Of a DNA stretch of 64,000 nucleotides, positions 61,516 through 64,000 are shown piece by piece. Made by a program: the position numbers and the translations under genes. Source of the DNA: CAZCDS01 sp964497585 (GTDB taxonomy: Bacteria; Desulfobacterota; Desulfomonilia; Desulfomonilales; Desulfomonilaceae); assembly GCA_964497585.1 (NCBI GenBank), contig CAZCDS010000001.1, positions 186,001-250,000 of the forward strand, written 5' to 3'. The first letter of the stretch is position 1, and every line of letters starts with the position of its first letter. The notes beneath the pieces were generated by a model. The model searched no databases. It was not told the DNA's origin and was given only the letters and a program-made list of their open reading frames with translations.

Positions 61516-62469
61516 ATGGGCAAGTTCAACCTCGAAGCAAAAGTCGGACTCTTCTTCCTCGGGTGCCTCGTAATAGCGGCCTACGTGCTGATTTCCGTGC
61601 TCGGCGTTCCTACGGGGAAGGGGTTCGAACTGAGCGCTCTATTTCGTTCCGTGGCAGGTCTGCCCCGAGGAGCCCAGGTTCAGATCGCCGGAATCAAAGT
61701 AGGAACCGTTAAGAAGATTAGCCTCGACCCTGCGACGGGCAAAGCGCTCGTCGTGATGGAGATTAAGAAGGAATACTTGCACAGTATTCCCGTGGGGTCG
61801 ACCGCAGGTCTCAGGACTAAAGGCCTACTCGGAGACAGGTACGTCGTTATCATTCCCGGCAAGCCGAATGCAAAACGTCTCAAACCGGGTGACCGGATAC
61901 TCGAAGTCGCGGAACCGGAAGAGGCGGACCAGATCATGAAGACCTACGGGGCGGCCGGCGACGACTTCAGGGCGGTTACAAAGTCTATCCGCGAACAGTT
62001 GATCGATAGGCGGGGCAGCGAGAGGCTGGGCAGCGTCCTTACAAACAGCGACAAATTCTTCAAGGAAATGAGGCAATTGGTAGGCACCAATCGGGGCCGA
62101 TTCAACCGGACCATGGAACGAATGCAGACGTTCTCCGAGAATATCAACAAGACCGGTGACCGGCTCGGAAAGATTACCGCGGAATGGGACGACATTACCC
62201 TGAATATCCGTAAGGGACGCGGCACGTTGGGCGCGCTGGTGTCCGACGACACGCTCAACCGCGAAGCTCTCTCCCTGGTCAGAGAGCTGCGCCAGGTGAC
62301 CAACCGGATCCAGTACGGCCAAGGCGCCATGAGCCGCCTGATCAATGATCCGGAACTTTACTATGAAGCCCGCCGGGCCATTCGAAACATGAACAAGACC
62401 GCGGAAGACGTCTCCGACGCCACGCCTGTGAGCACCCTGGCCATAATCCTCGGTTCGGTCTTCAGGTAG
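61516..62469 (+). CDS. mlaD: MlaD-type MCE-domain protein
   Basis: This periplasmic lipid-binding subunit is anchored by one N-terminal TM helix (about 12-30). The MCE domain spans about 35-125 (GLPRGAQVQIAGIKVGTVKKI, GLRTKGLLGDRYVVIIPG). The C-terminal 180 residues form a helical tail with YGQGAMSRLINDPELYYEA, found in longer MCE proteins that bridge toward the outer membrane. ATG 61516 after AGAGGAC is preferred over GTG 61504. It is 317 residues long, more than E. coli MlaD (183). Confidence 0.93.
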   Translation: MGKFNLEAKVGLFFLGCLVIAAYVLISVLGVPTGKGFELSALFRSVAGLPRGAQVQIAGIKVGTVKKISLDPATGKALVVMEIKKEYLHSIPVGSTAGLRTKGLLGDRYVVIIPGKPNAKRLKPGDRILEVAEPEEADQIMKTYGAAGDDFRAVTKSIREQLIDRRGSERLGSVLTNSDKFFKEMRQLVGTNRGRFNRTMERMQTFSENINKTGDRLGKITAEWDDITLNIRKGRGTLGALVSDDTLNREALSLVRELRQVTNRIQYGQGAMSRLINDPELYYEARRAIRNMNKTAEDVSDATPVSTLAIILGSVFR

Positions 62470-62480
62470 AGGCGACGCCC

Positions 62481-64000
62481 ATGGCAAGGTCGTGCCACAA
62501 GTCAAGGCCTCTTGTGCGGTTCGCTGCGAAACGTGTTCCCGGACCGAAACACCGGAACCGGTCGCTGTGGGAATGTGTGACGTTCCCGCTCAAAAGAGTA
62601 TGGCTCTTCCCCCACCCCAACTCAATCCCAGGGGCGCGGCTGTCAGCGGTGCGTCAGATTACAGTCCTGGCGCCCCCTCCGGTACCTCCCGAGACTTCCC
62701 CAACCCAAAGGCTCCTTACCTCGATCGTCATCTGTGCAGCCGTGGTGAGCATCCTGTTTGCTGAGCCCAAAAGTAGTCCAGCGTTCGACTTCTTCCGCAC
62801 GACCATACCGGGAACCGTCTTTGCGGTCGATCCCGATCTCACGACAAGAAGCATCGACCCGCACTCTCCTGACGGACTGTGGACTCTGGGCCGCGGTTGG
62901 GGTATCCCGCCTCTGTTATTCAGGACCAATGTCGGTGGAATCTACGAACGGGACGACTTTTTGTTTCCCTTCGGGTGCCGCGAGGAGTCGCTCTTCCGAA
63001 GCAAGCTCCGTTTGACGCCATTCTTCGAGAGTTGCTGGTCCAAGATCCCTCCCTTTGACGGCCACTCCCGCGTTCTGACCCTCTTTCAGGGGCGGTCGGA
63101 TATGGGACAGGATTACTGGGGCTTCTTCCCATTCTACGGTTACACCTATCGCCGATACGGGGTGGACCGCAACTTGTTCGTCCTCTTTCCCCTCTACTAT
63201 GAGAGCACCTATGACGGCGCTCGTACCAGGCGGATACTCTGGCCGCTGATCACCTACGCCAACAGCCCCGGTAGGTTTTCGGCCAAACTCTGGCCTCTCG
63301 TCGGAAGAGACGTCATCGGCCAGGATTATGACAACTGGTTCTTCCTTTGGCCATTCTTCCAGAAGATCGACAAGTATCCGGGAACGAGGCAGGCGGAGTC
63401 CTATTATGGGCTTCCCTTTCCCCTGTTCGTCCAACGGCGGACCGCGTACGACTGCAATGTCGATATTATCTGGCCGATCTTCTCGTACTACTATCACTAC
63501 AAGACCGGGCATCATCGGTACAGCTTTCGTCCGCTTTTCAGGTATGGGACGGGCGGGGGAATCGAAGAGATCAGCCTGCTGGGCCTGTACTCGCACAAGG
63601 TGGATCACCGAAAGGGCACTATCAGCGGTACCGGTCACGGATACGTTTCCGTGGGTAGTGACGACATCTTCACCGAGGAGAAATTCCTGCTGGTAAGCAC
63701 TATACAAAAGCGATTCAGAAAGGGCTGTCTCGTCTTTGCACGGTACCGATTCTGGCCCTTCGCGGAATACACCTGGGACATCGCCAAAGGAAGCCACCTT
63801 AAGGTGCCGGAATTCACCGGTCTCAGGAGTGACTGGTGGGACCTTAACCTGGGACGGCTTCTCAGATTCGTCGATTTCCGAGACACGCCGATCACCCGGG
63901 AGCTGAGTATGCTCTTCGGATTCAGTCAGTACACTGAAATCAAGACGCGCCCCCACATCGAACCCCCTCCCGAGCCGGGAGAAGACGACTGGTCCGAGCT
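62481..64000 (+). CDS. Exported protein with repeated aromatic WPLF motifs, partial
   Basis: This frame runs off the right edge (506 codons visible). ATG 62481, 11 bases after the mlaD stop, opens an unusually long basic and Pro-rich leader of about 78 residues. A hydrophobic segment SIVICAAVVSILFA (about 80-93) follows, then a strand-rich region with recurring aromatic motifs: FLFPFG, WGFFPFYG, LFVLFPLYYE, ILWPLITY, KLWPLVG, FFLWPFFQ, YGLPFPLF and IIWPIF. The real start may be nearer the hydrophobic segment. I know no named family, but the pattern suggests an outer-membrane or surface beta protein. Its place behind mlaEFD makes it a candidate partner in lipid transport. Confidence 0.78.
   Translation, partial: MARSCHKSRPLVRFAAKRVPGPKHRNRSLWECVTFPLKRVWLFPHPNSIPGARLSAVRQITVLAPPPVPPETSPTQRLLTSIVICAAVVSILFAEPKSSPAFDFFRTTIPGTVFAVDPDLTTRSIDPHSPDGLWTLGRGWGIPPLLFRTNVGGIYERDDFLFPFGCREESLFRSKLRLTPFFESCWSKIPPFDGHSRVLTLFQGRSDMGQDYWGFFPFYGYTYRRYGVDRNLFVLFPLYYESTYDGARTRRILWPLITYANSPGRFSAKLWPLVGRDVIGQDYDNWFFLWPFFQKIDKYPGTRQAESYYGLPFPLFVQRRTAYDCNVDIIWPIFSYYYHYKTGHHRYSFRPLFRYGTGGGIEEISLLGLYSHKVDHRKGTISGTGHGYVSVGSDDIFTEEKFLLVSTIQKRFRKGCLVFARYRFWPFAEYTWDIAKGSHLKVPEFTGLRSDWWDLNLGRLLRFVDFRDTPITRELSMLFGFSQYTEIKTRPHIEPPPEPGEDDWSE

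Noticed and set aside
62916..63956. Minus-strand open frame of 346 codons
   Set aside because: It is the shadow of the plus-strand frame from 62481, which has a ribosome binding site, follows mlaD directly and shows repeated WPLF-type motifs.
1..64000. CRISPR arrays, tRNA, rRNA and complete insertion sequences
   Set aside because: Read by eye, no regularly spaced direct repeats, no cloverleaf-type sequences with a TTCGA loop, and no transposase frames were found; a covariance-model scan could still find a small RNA I missed.

Overview
The window is high-GC chromosomal DNA from an anaerobic bacterium. Its gene content points to a deltaproteobacterium (Desulfobacterota), perhaps near Desulfomonile or the Syntrophobacterales. 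The evidence is a split NuoE/NuoF/NuoG-type soluble NAD(H) module, a sigma-54 activator with a PAS domain, a TRAP transporter, an XdhC-type factor, an EFR1-type flavodoxin-ferredoxin, a Mla-type ABC system and many outer-membrane barrels. The lineage is inferred from gene content; I see no rRNA, no tRNA and no CRISPR array.

Layout. 0.4-11.2 kb holds housekeeping and accessory genes: an M16 peptidase, hflX with a TVP38-type membrane protein, a flavodoxin-like protein, a small SAP/Rho-N-like protein, a transglutaminase lipoprotein, and trpS-nth. 11.3-19.9 kb is a minus-strand redox locus. A PAS/AAA+/Fis activator is followed by two inverted repeats, a textbook -24/-12 promoter, a long leader, two DUF4242-like paralogues (one carrying a two-CW-like Cys domain), HndA/HndB/HndC-type diaphorase genes, and a NuoG/FdhA-type subunit that has lost the catalytic Sec/Cys position. 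20.8-24.3 kb is a dctP-dctQ-dctM operon with a lone receiver domain. 24.6-34.4 kb holds a coiled-coil exported protein, a 910-residue protein of unknown family ending in beta-propeller blades, two outer-membrane barrels, mdh, xdhC and a glycosyltransferase. 34.7-36.6 kb holds a GNAT-like gene behind a previously unmarked Phe/Tyr-rich leader peptide and an intrinsic terminator, the layout of a ribosome-mediated attenuator. 36.7-39.5 kb holds a TPR protein, a crotonase, an exported UPF0066/TrmO-like protein and a Cys-less CMD protein. 39.9-48.8 kb combines MoxR-DUF58-TgpA with a predicted ATP-grasp ligase, a 7TM inactive transglutaminase and two retropepsin-like exported proteins. 49-55 kb is a decayed stretch with a radical SAM gene, a MutY-like glycosylase and remnants of broken genes. 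55-64 kb holds an M20 hydrolase, a 600-residue outer-membrane protein, EFR1, and mlaE-mlaF-mlaD followed by a large exported protein that runs off the right edge.

How the genes fit together. In the redox locus the activator probably senses a redox or metal signal through five clustered cysteines and switches on the diaphorase operon through sigma-54. The diaphorase would pass electrons between NAD(P)H and a carrier through the NuoG-like subunit, which is unlikely to oxidise formate itself. The TRAP operon imports an unknown organic acid. The ATP-grasp/transglutaminase/retropepsin set is a predicted peptide-ligation and processing system of the cell envelope. The Mla genes suggest lipid traffic to or from the outer membrane, with the last gene as a candidate partner.
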